Shown here in pieces: positions 16,544 to 26,364 of a stretch of 64,000 bases of DNA. Within the stretch, counting starts at the first letter, position 1; each line of letters starts with the position of its first letter. The notes under the pieces were generated by a model. That model ran no database searches, had not been told where the DNA came from, and worked only from the letters and a program-made list of their open reading frames with translations. Source of the stretch: Thermithiobacillus plumbiphilus (GTDB lineage: Bacteria > Pseudomonadota > Gammaproteobacteria > Acidithiobacillales > Thermithiobacillaceae); NCBI RefSeq assembly GCF_038070005.1, contig NZ_JBBPCO010000007.1:62001-126000 (forward strand), given 5' to 3'. Position numbers and translations under genes: made by a program.

Positions 16544-17492
16544 ACAGTGCCTGCAGGATCTGGTCCGCGCCCTGGGCGAGCAGATGGTCCGCGACTCGCA
16601 CTCCCAGCAGTTCGGCATCGCCTGCGGGGGCAAAATCCTCATGCTGGATGACGGTCTTGCCATCGGGGCTGGCGACCAGGCCGCGCAGGTGCACGGCACC
16701 GTTTTCGGTCAGCACGGCGTGCCCGCCGATGGGGACCTGGCAGCCGCCTTCCAGACGCTGGTTCATGGCGCGCTCTGCAGTGACGCAGATGTGGGTGTTC
16801 AGATCGCGCAGCGGTTCCACCCGCGCCAGGGTTGCGGGATCGTCGCGGCGCAGCTCGATGCCGATCGCCCCCTGACCGATGGCCGGCAGGCTGTAGGTGA
16901 TCGGCAGCAGTTGCGTGATGCGTGACTGAAAGCCCAGCCGGATCAGGCCGGCGGCGGCAAGGATGATGGCGTCGTATTGGCCGGCATCGAGCTTGGCCAG
17001 GCGAGTGTTGACGTTGCCGCGCAGGTCCAACAACCGCAGGTGCGGGAAGTGCATGCGGATCTGGGCCTGGCGGCGCAGGCTGGAGGTGCCCACCCGCGCG
17101 CCCTCGGGCAGGTCTTCGAGCCGGGCATGGGTGTTGGAGACGAAGGCATCGCGTGGGTCCTCGCGCTCCAGGATGATCGGCAGGTGCAGCGGCGCGGGCA
17201 GTTGCACCGGCACGTCCTTCATCGAGTGCACGGCGATGTCCACCTCGCCACGGAACATGGCCTCCTCGATTTCCTTCACGAACAATCCCTTGCCGCCGAT
17301 CTTGGCCAGCGGCGTATCGAGAATCTTGTCACCCGAGGTGACGATCCTGACGAGTTCCACGCGCAGGTCGGGATTGTAGCGTTCCAGCAGCGTTTTTACG
17401 TGCTCTGCCTGCCAGAGGGCAAGCTGGCTGGTCCGGGTACCGATTCGAAGCAAAGCATCCGCCAACGGCTTTTCCTCTTTGAAAAAGCTCAT
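16533..17492 (-). CDS. hemC: Hydroxymethylbilane synthase (porphobilinogen deaminase)
   Basis: A 319-residue enzyme that polymerises four porphobilinogens. Motifs include [12 protein letters not shown] near the start, His-Ser-Met-Lys-Asp-Val-Pro, Gly-Thr-Ser-Ser-Leu-Arg-Arg, and the dipyrromethane cofactor site Gly-Gly-Cys-Gln-Val-Pro with Cys251. It is first of the hemCDB unit. It carries about 14 extra N-terminal residues compared with E. coli; an internal start is possible but the ATG at 17492 is reasonable. The upstream 196-base region is shared with a divergent thioredoxin-like gene. Confidence 0.96.
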   Translation of the reverse strand: MSFFKEEKPLADALLRIGTRTSQLALWQAEHVKTLLERYNPDLRVELVRIVTSGDKILDTPLAKIGGKGLFVKEIEEAMFRGEVDIAVHSMKDVPVQLPAPLHLPIILEREDPRDAFVSNTHARLEDLPEGARVGTSSLRRQAQIRMHFPHLRLLDLRGNVNTRLAKLDAGQYDAIILAAAGLIRLGFQSRITQLLPITYSLPAIGQGAIGIELRRDDPATLARVEPLRDLNTHICVTAERAMNQRLEGGCQVPIGGHAVLTENGAVHLRGLVASPDGKTVIQHEDFAPAGDAELLGVRVADHLLAQGADQILQALYER

Positions 17493-17540
17493 AATTTATG
17501 CCCATGCCCGGCAGAATGCAATTTGCTCTTTCTGGTTGGC

Positions 17541-17569
17541 CCACTTGGGACAGTTACTGGATCAAGTGG
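17541..17569. repeat. Inverted repeat in the hemC/thioredoxin divergent promoter region
   Basis: CCACTTG (17541-17547) and CAAGTGG (17563-17569) are perfect complements separated by 15 bases, between divergently transcribed genes. It could be an operator or a hairpin. No regulator can be named. Confidence 0.35.
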
Positions 17570-17688
17570 CTCAGAGGTATGAAATCTTTTTGTGAGCCTT
17601 GCAACTATCCGAAACATATTCAATAACTTATGGTTTGGGAATGAATCTTGCTTCGGTCGGTGGGTCTAATTCCACAGGAGGTGGAATC

Positions 17689-18174
17689 ATGGTTTGTCTC
17701 AAAAAATTCCTGACTGGCATGCTGTTTTGTCTTGGCGTGGCTGCCATGCCTGTGGCTGTCTCGTCGCAGAGCATCATTCCCGAACCCGCCAATCTACAGA
17801 CCCTGGCCAGCCAGGCGGCCAGCGAGAAGAAGTCGATCGTCGTACTTTTCGAGGCCGAAGGTTGCCCCTATTGCGAGCGGGTCATGCGCGAATATCTGGA
17901 GCCGATGGCGAAAAACGCCGAGTATCGAAAGAAAGTACGCATCGTGCGGCTCGATACTGGCAGCCAGGCGCCTCTGACGGATTTTCAGGGTCGAAAGACC
18001 ACGCCGGCCGATTTCGCCCGCACCTATCGCGCCCGCCTGACCCCGACAGTGATCGTCTTCACCCCGGACGGCAAGCCGGCCAGCGATCCCCTGGTCGGGT
18101 TCAGCAACCCCGACTATTATGGCTTCTATCTGGACAAGGCCATCGACGCCGGGGTTGAAAAGACTCGGGGGTAA
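17689..18174 (+). CDS. Periplasmic thioredoxin-fold protein (SoxW-like)
   Basis: A 161-residue exported thioredoxin-like protein. The start at 17689 is set by a perfect AGGAGGTGG site; an upstream in-frame start was rejected. A signal peptide covers residues 1-26, ending near Ala-Val-Ser-Ser-Gln. The redox motif is Cys59-Pro-Tyr-Cys62, and a cis-proline motif Leu-Thr-Pro-Thr-Val sits in the C-terminal half. The long insert between motif and cis-Pro matches the thioredoxin-like SoxW/DsbD-gamma group, which reduces periplasmic disulfides and accompanies sulfur-oxidation genes. No sox genes are in this window, so the partner is open. Confidence 0.8.
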   Translation: MVCLKKFLTGMLFCLGVAAMPVAVSSQSIIPEPANLQTLASQAASEKKSIVVLFEAEGCPYCERVMREYLEPMAKNAEYRKKVRIVRLDTGSQAPLTDFQGRKTTPADFARTYRARLTPTVIVFTPDGKPASDPLVGFSNPDYYGFYLDKAIDAGVEKTRG

Positions 18175-18248
18175 GCTGGATTCACCTGTCAACCACTAGC
18201 CGGAATCCACGTTGTAGCCATAAGTTGGCATACCAATACGGAGGCATC

Positions 18249-18587
18249 ATGAAGATCTGGCAAGTGGTGGGTATTCTGGGACTGACGGCGCTGACGGGAA
18301 CGGCCTATGCCGACCATCCGCAACTGGGCACCATCCTGGGCGGCGGCATTGGCGGGGCTGCGGGCGCGGCCATCGGCTCTAATGTGGATGGCCGCAATGG
18401 CGCCATCCTGGGCGGTGCGATCGGCGGTGCGGCCGGGGCTGCGGTGGGCAGCTCGGTTGACCAGGGGCGCTATCGCGATAGATATGTACCGACGGGTTAC
18501 CGCACCTATCGCAATGACTGGCATGACAACGGCCGCCATCGTGGCCACTACAAGCGTAAGCACTACCGTCATCACCACGACGACTGA
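18249..18587 (+). CDS. Small exported glycine-zipper protein
   Basis: A 112-residue protein with a signal peptide (residues 1-21, cleavage near Ala-Tyr-Ala-Asp). Two glycine-zipper blocks follow, each of the Leu-Gly-Gly-Gly-Ile-Gly-Gly-Ala-Ala-Gly-Ala-Ala type with a Gly-Ser-Asn/Ser-Val-Asp end, then a strongly basic His/Arg/Tyr-rich tail. Glycine zippers suggest membrane insertion or self-association, as in Rick_17kDa/SlyB-type proteins. The ATG at 18249 follows GGAGGC. It is not obviously co-transcribed with argH. Function unknown; the histidine-rich tail might bind metal, but that is speculation. Confidence 0.7.
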   Translation: MKIWQVVGILGLTALTGTAYADHPQLGTILGGGIGGAAGAAIGSNVDGRNGAILGGAIGGAAGAAVGSSVDQGRYRDRYVPTGYRTYRNDWHDNGRHRGHYKRKHYRHHHDD

Positions 18588-18674
18588 GCCTTTCACCAAC
18601 TGCCTGTGCGGCCTTGCTGCACAGGCTGTGTCTTTTCCGGTATAGTTGCACTATTTCTTGTGCAGGATGCAGCA

Positions 18675-20105
18675 ATGACCGGAGACCAGAAATCCTCCCC
18701 GACAGCAGGATCAGCCGAAACGTCCAAGCCCTGGACCGGCCGCTTCACGGCACCCACCGATGCCTTCGTCGAAGCTTTCACCGCTTCCATTGATTTTGAC
18801 AAGCGCCTCTATGCCCAGGATATCCGCGGCTCGATGGCGCATGCCCGCATGCTGGGGCAGGTCGGGGTGCTGAGCCCGCAGGAAGCGGAGCAGATCACGG
18901 TGGGCCTGGCGCAGGTGCAGGCTGAAATCGAGGCCGGCCAGATGCGCTTTCAGATGTCCCTGGAAGACATCCACATGCATGTGGAGACGCGCCTGACCGA
19001 GCTGATCGGCGATGTCGGCAAGAAACTGCATACCGGGCGTTCCCGTAACGATCAGGTGGCCACCGATGTGCGCCTTTATACCCGCGAGTCCATCGACGCC
19101 ATTCTGGCGGGCATCGTCCGTCTGGAACAGGCCCTGCTGGGTCTCGCCGAGCGCGAGGCCGATACCATCCTGCCCGGTTTCACCCACCTGCAGGTCGCCC
19201 AGCCCGTTACCTTCGGACATCACCTGCTGGCCTACTTCGAGATGCTGCACCGCGATGCCCAGCGCCTTGTCGATACCCGCCGGCGCGTGAACGTGCTGCC
19301 GCTCGGGGCCGCGGCGCTGGCCGGCACCACCTTCCCGATTGATCGTGAGTTCGTGGCCCGCGAGCTTGGTTTCGAGGCCGTGGCTGAAAACAGCCTGGAT
19401 GCCGTGTCCGACCGCGACTTTGCCATCGAGACCGTGTTTGCCCTGTCATTGTTGATGGTGCATCTGTCGCGTTTCGCCGAGGAACTCATCCTCTGGTCCT
19501 CGCCGCAGTTTGGCTTCATCGAGTTGTCCGACAGTTTTTGCACCGGTTCGAGCATCATGCCGCAGAAAAAGAATCCGGACGTGCCCGAGCTGGTGCGGGG
19601 CAAGAGCGCGCGCGTGATCGGGGCCCTGCAGACCCTGCTGGTACTGATGAAGGGGCAGCCTCTGGCCTACAACAAGGACAATCAGGAAGACAAGGAGCCG
19701 CTCTTCGATGCCCTGGACACCGCGCGCGGCAGCCTCAAGGTCTTTGCCGAGATGTTGCCGGAGATGACGGTGCGCCGCGAGAACATGCGCGCGGCGGCCC
19801 TCAAGGGCTTTGCCACGGCCACGGATCTGGCGGACTACCTGGTGCGCAAGGGCTTGCCCTTTCGCGCCGCTCACGAGGTGGTGGGCAAGGCGGTGCGCCA
19901 TGCCATAGAGGCCGGTTGCAACCTTGAAGACCTGCCGCTGGAGACCTTGCGGGGCTTTTCACCGCTGATCGAGGCCGATGTGCAGGACGTGCTCACCTTG
20001 GAAGGCTCGGTGAATGCCCGTAATCACATCGGCGGTACGGCTCCCGCCCAGGTGCGCGCCGCCATAGACCGTGCCCGGCAGCGCCTGGCCGGACTGGAGG
20101 CCTGA
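18675..20105 (+). CDS. argH: Argininosuccinate lyase
   Basis: A 476-residue fumarase-superfamily enzyme splitting argininosuccinate to arginine and fumarate. The signature [11 protein letters not shown] begins at residue 291 and contains the catalytic serine; Gly-Arg-Ser-Arg-Asn-Asp-Gln and Thr-His-Leu-Gln are also present. About 17 extra residues precede the usual Trp-Thr-Gly-Arg-Phe start. The ATG at 18675 is used because earlier in-frame starts lie in sequence with no coding character. Its stop shares one base with the following lptM start. argB lies 6.8 kb downstream in the same direction. Confidence 0.97.
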   Translation: MTGDQKSSPTAGSAETSKPWTGRFTAPTDAFVEAFTASIDFDKRLYAQDIRGSMAHARMLGQVGVLSPQEAEQITVGLAQVQAEIEAGQMRFQMSLEDIHMHVETRLTELIGDVGKKLHTGRSRNDQVATDVRLYTRESIDAILAGIVRLEQALLGLAEREADTILPGFTHLQVAQPVTFGHHLLAYFEMLHRDAQRLVDTRRRVNVLPLGAAALAGTTFPIDREFVARELGFEAVAENSLDAVSDRDFAIETVFALSLLMVHLSRFAEELILWSSPQFGFIELSDSFCTGSSIMPQKKNPDVPELVRGKSARVIGALQTLLVLMKGQPLAYNKDNQEDKEPLFDALDTARGSLKVFAEMLPEMTVRRENMRAAALKGFATATDLADYLVRKGLPFRAAHEVVGKAVRHAIEAGCNLEDLPLETLRGFSPLIEADVQDVLTLEGSVNARNHIGGTAPAQVRAAIDRARQRLAGLEA

Positions 20106-20374
20106 TGCGTATCTCTCGCTTTGCGCTGTTTTTACTGGTTCCCCTGAGCCTTGCGGCCTGTGGCAAGAAGGGCGCGCTTTATCTGCCTGATGAGGCGGAT
20201 CGGCAACAGTCCTCCGACAGCCATCTGATCGGGCCCGTTGCTGCCCCGACCGCCTCGACCCGCAGCGAATCTGGCCCTGCGCCAGAGCTGTCGCCAGGCG
20301 CGCCGGCGGATACGCCGCCCCCGACAGCACCGGCAACATCACCGGGCGCCACGCCGTTTTCCAATCCTCCCTGA
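20105..20374 (+). CDS. lptM: LptM (YifL) small lipoprotein
   Basis: An 89-residue lipoprotein. A basic start and hydrophobic stretch lead to Leu-Ala-Ala-Cys (Cys19), followed by Gly-Lys-Lys-Gly-Ala-Leu-Tyr-Leu-Pro, the LptM/YifL hallmark. LptM helps assemble the LptDE lipopolysaccharide translocon in the outer membrane. The remaining tail is low-complexity Pro/Ala/Ser/Thr and longer than in E. coli. The order argH-lptM-lysA with dapF just downstream is widespread in proteobacteria. It overlaps the argH stop by one base. Confidence 0.85.
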   Translation: MRISRFALFLLVPLSLAACGKKGALYLPDEADRQQSSDSHLIGPVAAPTASTRSESGPAPELSPGAPADTPPPTAPATSPGATPFSNPP

Positions 20375-20386
20375 AGTGATGCTCAT

Positions 20387-21634
20387 ATGAATGCATTTTC
20401 CTATCGCCAGGGTGTGCTGCACGCCGAGGGCATACCCTTGTCCGCCATCGCCGAGGCCGTGGGCACGCCAGTCTATGTCTATTCCCGGGCGGCTATCGTT
20501 GAGCGCTACCGGGCCTTTGCCGATGCGCTCGGCCCCAATGCCCTGGTCTGTTTCGCAGTCAAGGCCAACTCCAATCTGGCGGTGCTGCAGGTATTGGCGG
20601 TCCAGGGCGCGGGCTTTGACATCGTTTCCGGGGGCGAACTGGCGCGGGTGCTGCGTGCCGGCGGTGATCCGGGCAAGGTGGTATTCTCCGGCGTGGGCAA
20701 GTCCGATGCCGAGATCCGCGCCGCGCTGGAGGCTGGCATCTTCTGCTTCAATGTGGAATCCGAGGCCGAGCTCCTGCGCATCGATGCCATTGCCGGGCAG
20801 CTCGGCAAGATCGCGCCGATTGCCCTGCGCGTCAATCCCGATGTCGATCCCAAGACCCATCCCTACATCTCCACCGGGCTTTCGGAAAACAAGTTCGGCA
20901 TCCCGATTGCGGTGGCGGCCGATGTCTATCGCCGGGCGGCGAGGCTGCCCCATATCGGGATTCGTGGCATTGCCTGTCACATCGGTTCGCAACTGCTCGA
21001 TCTCTCGCCGATTCGTGATGCCGCGCAGCGCCTGCTGCTCCTGAATCAGACCTTGGCGGGAGAGGGGATCGAAGTCCAACATTTGGACCTCGGTGGCGGG
21101 GTGGGAATCCGCTATCGTGATGAAGTGCCACCGAGCCCCGAGGACTATGCCGGGATGGTGCATGCCGCGCTTGGCGACATGCCGCATGCCCGGGTGTTTG
21201 AACTGGGGCGCGCGCTGGTAGGAAATGCCGGGCTGCTGTTGACGCGCATCGAGTATCTCAAGCAGGGCGAGGACAGGCACTTCTGTGTCGTGGACGCCGC
21301 CATGAATGACCTGATGCGGCCAACGCTTTATGACGCCTATCACGACATTCTGCCCCTGCGGCAGTCTGATGGCGAGCAGCGGCAATACGATGTGGTTGGA
21401 CCCATTTGCGAAAGCGGCGACTTCCTGGCCAAGGGCCGCAGGCTTCCGGAGCTGGCGGAAGGCGAGTTGCTCGCCGTGATGAGCGCCGGGGCCTACGGCT
21501 TTGTCATGAGCAGCAATTACAATACCCGTCCGCGGGTGCCGGAGGTGATGGTGGATGGCGAGCAGTTTCATGTCGTCCGCCGTCGCGAGACCCTGGAGGA
21601 TCTGTTCGGTCCGGAGGAGATGTTGCCGCGCTGA
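20387..21634 (+). CDS. lysA: Diaminopimelate decarboxylase
   Basis: A 415-residue PLP enzyme of alanine-racemase fold type III that makes lysine from meso-diaminopimelate. The PLP lysine is Lys59 in Phe-Ala-Val-Lys-Ala-Asn. The glycine-rich phosphate site is His-Leu-Asp-Leu-Gly-Gly-Gly-Val-Gly, and the substrate-binding Gly-Pro-Ile-Cys-Glu-Ser-Gly-Asp-Phe appears near residue 340. It begins 12 bases after lptM and likely shares its transcript. dapF, the preceding step of the pathway, lies less than 1 kb downstream. Confidence 0.97.
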   Translation: MNAFSYRQGVLHAEGIPLSAIAEAVGTPVYVYSRAAIVERYRAFADALGPNALVCFAVKANSNLAVLQVLAVQGAGFDIVSGGELARVLRAGGDPGKVVFSGVGKSDAEIRAALEAGIFCFNVESEAELLRIDAIAGQLGKIAPIALRVNPDVDPKTHPYISTGLSENKFGIPIAVAADVYRRAARLPHIGIRGIACHIGSQLLDLSPIRDAAQRLLLLNQTLAGEGIEVQHLDLGGGVGIRYRDEVPPSPEDYAGMVHAALGDMPHARVFELGRALVGNAGLLLTRIEYLKQGEDRHFCVVDAAMNDLMRPTLYDAYHDILPLRQSDGEQRQYDVVGPICESGDFLAKGRRLPELAEGELLAVMSAGAYGFVMSSNYNTRPRVPEVMVDGEQFHVVRRRETLEDLFGPEEMLPR

Positions 21635-21660
21635 ATCGCTCAATAAAGAGGAGGTGTGGG

Positions 21661-22263
21661 ATGCAGCCAGGCATGGTGCTCGAGAGCATGGCCTTTGTTT
21701 ACAATGACACGATTCCTTACCGGCATAGCTGCGATGGCGGCGGTGTCATTCCGTCCTTCCGCTGGATTCACGTGCCCCCCCAGACCAAGAGCCTGGTGCT
21801 CGTCATGCGCCAGCGCGAGGCGCCCGAGGACCAGCAGGTGCACTGGCTGCTTTACGATCTGCCGGTGATGCCCAACATCATCCACGAAGGCGGCATGCTG
21901 CCCGAGGGGGCCAAGGTCGGACGCAACGACTTCGGCGAGATGGCCTACCGGCCGGTCTGCCACACACCCGACCACCACTTGGTGCACTACATCTTCACGC
22001 TTTATGCCACTGACCTGCCGACGCTGGGCCTGCCCGAAGGGGCGAGCTGGCATGAAGTCCGGGAAAAGCTGCGCAAGCCCCGCGAAGGCGTCAACAATGC
22101 CGAGGCCTACAAGCGCGGCGACAATGAAACGCCGGGACCGGGGCAGGATGCCATGGCCTGGGAATGGCATGAACTCGGGCATGTGATCGGCTATACCCAG
22201 CTCATCGGCCGCTACGCCAGGGACATCGAGACCCACGTGCCGGGTGTTGATCGCAGCCTCTGA
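21661..22263 (+). CDS. YbhB/YbcL-family PEBP protein
   Basis: A 200-residue phosphatidylethanolamine-binding-protein family member. The ATG at 21661 follows GAGGAGGTG. Family features are the Val-His-Trp-Leu-Leu-Tyr-Asp-Leu-Pro segment near residue 60, the Tyr-Arg-Pro-Val-Cys-His-Thr-Pro segment (replacing the usual Tyr-X-Gly-Pro-X-Pro-Pro) near 98, and His-Tyr-Ile-Phe-Thr-Leu-Tyr-Ala. A 40-residue C-terminal extension with a Trp-Glu-Trp-His-Glu-Leu motif is not in the typical 160-residue bacterial proteins. Ligand and role are unknown. It lies 26 bases after lysA, probably in the same operon. Confidence 0.8.
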   Translation: MQPGMVLESMAFVYNDTIPYRHSCDGGGVIPSFRWIHVPPQTKSLVLVMRQREAPEDQQVHWLLYDLPVMPNIIHEGGMLPEGAKVGRNDFGEMAYRPVCHTPDHHLVHYIFTLYATDLPTLGLPEGASWHEVREKLRKPREGVNNAEAYKRGDNETPGPGQDAMAWEWHELGHVIGYTQLIGRYARDIETHVPGVDRSL

Positions 22264-22329
22264 TCCGGGTTGATCTCTGCAGCGAATCTCTACCGGTCTG
22301 ATGCTGTGTCTGGATCAGCTCTCCCAACC

Positions 22330-22353
22330 GCCCGGCCGGATTGCCTGCCGGGC
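22330..22353 (+). repeat. Hairpin between the PEBP gene and dapF
   Basis: GCCCGGC (22330-22336) and GCCGGGC (22347-22353) form a perfect seven-base stem with a ten-base loop. No T run follows, so it is at most a weak terminator. The rest of the 261-base gap shows no gene. Confidence 0.45.
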
Positions 22354-22382
22354 AGATCCCTTGATCCTGCCTTCTAGCCCTT

Positions 22383-22412
22383 CTGGCAGCGAAGGCCTGC
22401 CCGGACTATACT
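22383..22412 (+). promoter_or_regulatory. Candidate sigma-70 promoter for dapF
   Basis: TATACT at 22407-22412 is a good -10 box; CTGGCA at 22383-22388 is an 18-base-spaced but weak -35. It lies about 115 bases ahead of dapF. Confidence 0.35.
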
Positions 22413-22524
22413 TTCATGCACACAGGTTCCTTGGCGCTTCCTGGAAATCTGCCCAAATCCTCCTTCAAGCCAGCCACAAGAGCAGGAACATGGAATACCA
22501 TCACTCCCTTTGCGAGTACATGCA

Positions 22525-23454
22525 TTGAGCCTGACAGGATTGCGCTTCAGCAAGATGCACGGGCTTGGCAACGATTTCGTCGTCATCGATGGCCTGCGCC
22601 AGCAGGTTCGACTCAGCGCGGATGACATCCGCCTGCTGGCCGACCGGCGCTTTGGCGTTGGTTGCGATCAGGTGTTGCTGGTGGAGGCGAGCCAGGATCC
22701 GCGGGCGGATTTCCGCTATCGCATCTTCAACGCCGATGGCGGTGAGGTGCAGCAATGCGGCAATGGCGCCCGCTGTTTCGCGCGCTTCGTGCGGGACCAG
22801 GGCCTGACCCGCAAGGATGCCATCCCGGTGGAGACGCTGTCGGGCCTGATCACCCTGCATGTTCAACAGGACGGGCAGGTGCGGGTGGACATGGGCGCGC
22901 CAATCCTGGAGCCCGCCCGCATTCCGTTTCGCGCGGCCGGGCAGGCCCTGCGCTATCCATTGAAAATCGCAGATCAGCTCATTGAAATCGGCGCGGTGTC
23001 GATGGGCAACCCCCACGCGGTTTTGCTGGTCGAAGGAGTAGCGCAGGCGCCCGTGCAATCCTGGGGGCCGATCATCGAGCGCCATGCCGACTTCCCGGAA
23101 AGGGTGAATGTCGGATTCATGGAACGCGTCGCCCCGGATCATATTCGTCTGCGGGTCTGGGAGCGCGGCGCCGGTGAAACCCTGGCCTGTGGCACCAATG
23201 CCTGCGCGGCCGTGGTGGTAGGCCGGCTCTGGTCCCTGCTGGCCTCCAAGGTGCGTGTCAGTCTGCCCGGTGGAGACCTTCTCATCCGCTGGGAAGGGCC
23301 GGGCCAGCCGGTCTGGATGACCGGGCCCGCGGTCACCGTCTTCGAAGGGACATGGCGCACGGATACCGCAAGGAGAATGCATGCGACAGGAAATGCTGAC
23401 CCGGATTCACGAATTGCTGCAGGTGCCGCAGGGAGAACTCGAATTCCTGAATAA
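22525..23454 (+). CDS. dapF: Diaminopimelate epimerase
   Basis: A roughly 309-residue cofactor-free epimerase converting LL- to meso-diaminopimelate for lysine and peptidoglycan. Both catalytic cysteines are present, in Gln-Gln-Cys-Gly-Asn-Gly-Ala-Arg and Leu-Ala-Cys-Gly-Thr-Asn-Ala. No ATG precedes the conserved [11 protein letters not shown], so the start must be TTG: 22510, 22525 or 22540. I chose 22525 because GCGAG lies eight bases ahead. The C-terminus runs about 30 residues past the usual Val-Phe-Glu-Gly end and overlaps a small ORF with a strong ribosome site, so the tail may reflect a lost stop. Confidence 0.9.
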   Translation: MSLTGLRFSKMHGLGNDFVVIDGLRQQVRLSADDIRLLADRRFGVGCDQVLLVEASQDPRADFRYRIFNADGGEVQQCGNGARCFARFVRDQGLTRKDAIPVETLSGLITLHVQQDGQVRVDMGAPILEPARIPFRAAGQALRYPLKIADQLIEIGAVSMGNPHAVLLVEGVAQAPVQSWGPIIERHADFPERVNVGFMERVAPDHIRLRVWERGAGETLACGTNACAAVVVGRLWSLLASKVRVSLPGGDLLIRWEGPGQPVWMTGPAVTVFEGTWRTDTARRMHATGNADPDSRIAAGAAGRTRIPE

Positions 23455-23557
23455 GCTCAGCGACGAGGAGGGCAACATCCTCGCGCAACATCTGGCCCAG
23501 GTGAGTCTGCACTGCCGGCCGGAAATATATACCGACAGACATTGGGAGGACGATTGA
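23381..23557 (+). CDS. Small ORF (58 aa) between dapF and the DUF484 gene
   Basis: An ATG at 23381 follows AAGGAG with six-to-seven-base spacing. The frame stays open for 58 codons to TGA 23555-23557, overlapping the dapF end by 74 bases and the DUF484 gene start. The product is acidic and helical in character ([13 protein letters not shown] ... Lys-Leu-Ser-Asp-Glu-Glu-Gly). I do not recognise a family. In E. coli dapF is followed directly by the DUF484 gene, so this would be an extra small protein. The ribosome site and overlap support translation. Confidence 0.5.
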   Translation: MRQEMLTRIHELLQVPQGELEFLNKLSDEEGNILAQHLAQVSLHCRPEIYTDRHWEDD

Positions 23558-24249
23558 CTTTGCGGGTGGAAGGGGAAGCAGTTGAAGATGCGAAAGTACT
23601 GGAATTTCTACAGATCCACCGGGATTTCTTTCAGCAACATCCCGAAGTCCTGCTCGATCTGAACCTGCCCCATGTGGGGCGGGAAGGGGCGGTATCCCTG
23701 ATCGAACGGCAGGTCGCGCTCCTGCGGGAGCGCAACGCGCAACTGGAAACCCAGTTGCAATCCCTGCTGGAAGTGGCCCGGGAGAATGACCGCCTGAGCG
23801 AGCGCATGCACCACTTCGCCCAGGGACTGCTGGAAGCCGATGATCTCGATGCCAGCATCGACGCCATCCTGACCCGGCTGTCGGAAGACTTCCGGGTGGA
23901 GTATGTCTCCATGCGTTTGCTCAAGCCAGCGTGGATGAGTGAGCCCACACGTCAGGAATGGCTGGCTCAGGACCAGCTTGCGCCTTTTCTAGACCTCCTG
24001 CCGCTGGGACGGCCCAAGGTGGCGGTGATGCTCGATGATGCCAGGAAGGAACTGCTCTTCGGGCGGGCAGCGCAACTGGTCCATTCCCTGGCCATCCTGC
24101 CCCTGCATGCCGGTTCTCCCCTGGGAATCATTGCCCTGGGCAGCCGGGATCCGGAACGCTACAGTCCGAAATCCGGTACCCTGGTGCTGGGCCGGCTCGG
24201 CGAACTGGCCACGGCGGGCATTGCCAAATGGCTGCGCCAGGCTGCCTGA
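23554..24249 (+). CDS. DUF484 family protein
   Basis: About 231 residues. DUF484 proteins (YigA in E. coli) are GAF-like and sit between dapF and xerC in gammaproteobacteria. Seen here are the family opening Glu-Phe-Leu-Gln-Ile-His-Arg-Asp-Phe-Phe-Gln-Gln-His-Pro-Glu-Val-Leu, a coiled-coil stretch at about 55-90 (Glu-Arg-Gln-Val-Ala-Leu-Leu-Arg-Glu-Arg-Asn), and a C-terminal GAF-like half ending Leu-Gly-Arg-Leu-Gly-Glu-Leu. The start is uncertain: TTG at 23554 follows GGGAGG closely, with TTG 23560 and GTG 23566 as alternatives. Cellular role unknown. xerC does not follow; hslV does. Confidence 0.85.
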   Translation: MTLRVEGEAVEDAKVLEFLQIHRDFFQQHPEVLLDLNLPHVGREGAVSLIERQVALLRERNAQLETQLQSLLEVARENDRLSERMHHFAQGLLEADDLDASIDAILTRLSEDFRVEYVSMRLLKPAWMSEPTRQEWLAQDQLAPFLDLLPLGRPKVAVMLDDARKELLFGRAAQLVHSLAILPLHAGSPLGIIALGSRDPERYSPKSGTLVLGRLGELATAGIAKWLRQAA

Positions 24250-24404
24250 ACGTCAAGTCGCCCCAAGGCGGGGCAGGACACCCTGACGGATCTGCTTTCG
24301 GGCATTTCCGGTAACCGGCTTGCCGGCATCCCGGGAATGCCCCTTGGCAGGGCCGCGCAAGCTGTGCCACTATTTTCCTTTTGCGATTGCATCAGGAGAC
24401 AGCG

Positions 24405-24953
<549 letters not shown>

Positions 24954-25013
24954 GTCCGGCAGGGACACCCCTGCGCAATCAGCCATCCTCCCTGTATCAC
25001 GAGAGACCTCACC

Positions 25014-26339
25014 ATGTCCGAAATGACCCCCCGCGAGATCGTCCAGGAGCTGGACAAATTCATTGTCGGCCAGGCGGAGGCCAAGCGGGCCGTGGCCATC
25101 GCGCTGCGCAACCGCTGGCGGCGTTCCCAGGTGGCCCTGGGCCTGCGCGAGGAGATCACGCCCAAGAACATCCTGATGATCGGGCCCACCGGGGTGGGCA
25201 AGACCGAGATTGCCCGCCGCTTGGCCAGCCTGGCCCGGGCACCTTTCATCAAGGTCGATGCCACTAAGTTCACCGAAGTGGGTTATGTCGGGCGTGACGT
25301 GGAATCCATCATTCGCGATCTGGTGGATCTGGCGATCAACATGACCCGTGGCGAGGAGACCGTGCGGGTGCGCCAGCAGGCCGAGGAGCAGGCCGAGGAG
25401 CGGGTGCTCGACATTCTGTTGCCGGGGCCGCGGGATCCCTATGCGCCGCGCCAGGACGAGAGCGGCACCCGCCAGAAATTTCGCAAGATGCTGCGCGAAG
25501 GCCAGCTCGACAGCAAGATCATCGAGGTCGAGCTGAGGGCGCCCAAGGTCGGTGTGGAGATCATGGCGCCGCCCGGCATGGAGGAGATGACCAGCCAGTT
25601 GCAGGAAATGTTCTCCAACATGGGCCCGCAGCGCACCAAGACGCGCAGCGTCTCCGTGCGGGACGCGCTGAAGCTCCTGGCCGAGGAGGAAGCGGCGAAA
25701 CTGGTCAACGAGGACGAGATCAAGCAGCGCGCCCTGGAGCGGGTGCAGTCCCACGGCATCGTCTTCATCGATGAAATCGACAAGGTGGCATCAAAGGGTG
25801 GCGAATCGCGCGGCCCGGACATCTCGCGCGAGGGCGTGCAGCGCGACCTGCTGCCACTGGTGGAGGGCAGCACGGTCAGCACCAAGCATGGCATGGTCAA
25901 GACCGACCACATCCTCTTCATCGCCTCGGGCGCCTTTCATCTCTCCAAGCCCGCCGACCTCATTCCGGAGCTGCAGGGCCGCTTGCCCATCCGGGTGGAG
26001 CTCAAGAGCCTGGACGTGGAGGACCTGGTGCGGATTCTCACCGAGCCGGAGGCCGCGCTCACGCGCCAGTACCAGGCCCTGATGGCGACCGAGGGCGTGA
26101 CGCTCAGCTTCACCGAGGATGGCGTGCGCCGGCTGGCCGAGATCGCCCAGCAGGTGAACGAGCGGGTGGAGAACATCGGCGCGCGCCGCCTGCATACGGT
26201 GATGGAGCGTCTGCTGGAAGAAATCTCCTTCGAGGCTTCCGACCAGGCAGGACAGAGCGTGACGGTCGATGCCGAGTACGTCGGCGCGCATCTAGGCAAC
26301 CTGGTGCAGGATCAGGATCTGTCGCGCTACATTCTTTGA
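25014..26339 (+). CDS. hslU: ATP-dependent protease ATPase subunit HslU
   Basis: A 441-residue AAA+ unfoldase partner of HslV. Walker A Gly-Pro-Thr-Gly-Val-Gly-Lys-Thr is at residues 57-64, the pore motif Gly-Tyr-Val-Gly-Arg-Asp at about 88-93, Walker B Ile-Val-Phe-Ile-Asp-Glu-Ile-Asp at about 248-255, and the sensor-2 region Ile-Gly-Ala-Arg-Arg-Leu-His-Thr near 388. The C-terminal Leu-Ser-Arg-Tyr-Ile-Leu tail, which docks into HslV, is intact. Length matches the family. hslVU is usually heat-shock controlled, but I could not find a convincing sigma-32 site upstream. Confidence 0.97.
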   Translation: MSEMTPREIVQELDKFIVGQAEAKRAVAIALRNRWRRSQVALGLREEITPKNILMIGPTGVGKTEIARRLASLARAPFIKVDATKFTEVGYVGRDVESIIRDLVDLAINMTRGEETVRVRQQAEEQAEERVLDILLPGPRDPYAPRQDESGTRQKFRKMLREGQLDSKIIEVELRAPKVGVEIMAPPGMEEMTSQLQEMFSNMGPQRTKTRSVSVRDALKLLAEEEAAKLVNEDEIKQRALERVQSHGIVFIDEIDKVASKGGESRGPDISREGVQRDLLPLVEGSTVSTKHGMVKTDHILFIASGAFHLSKPADLIPELQGRLPIRVELKSLDVEDLVRILTEPEAALTRQYQALMATEGVTLSFTEDGVRRLAEIAQQVNERVENIGARRLHTVMERLLEEISFEASDQAGQSVTVDAEYVGAHLGNLVQDQDLSRYIL

Positions 26340-26364
26340 ACCGGGGCGGCAGGGGCTGCGGTGC

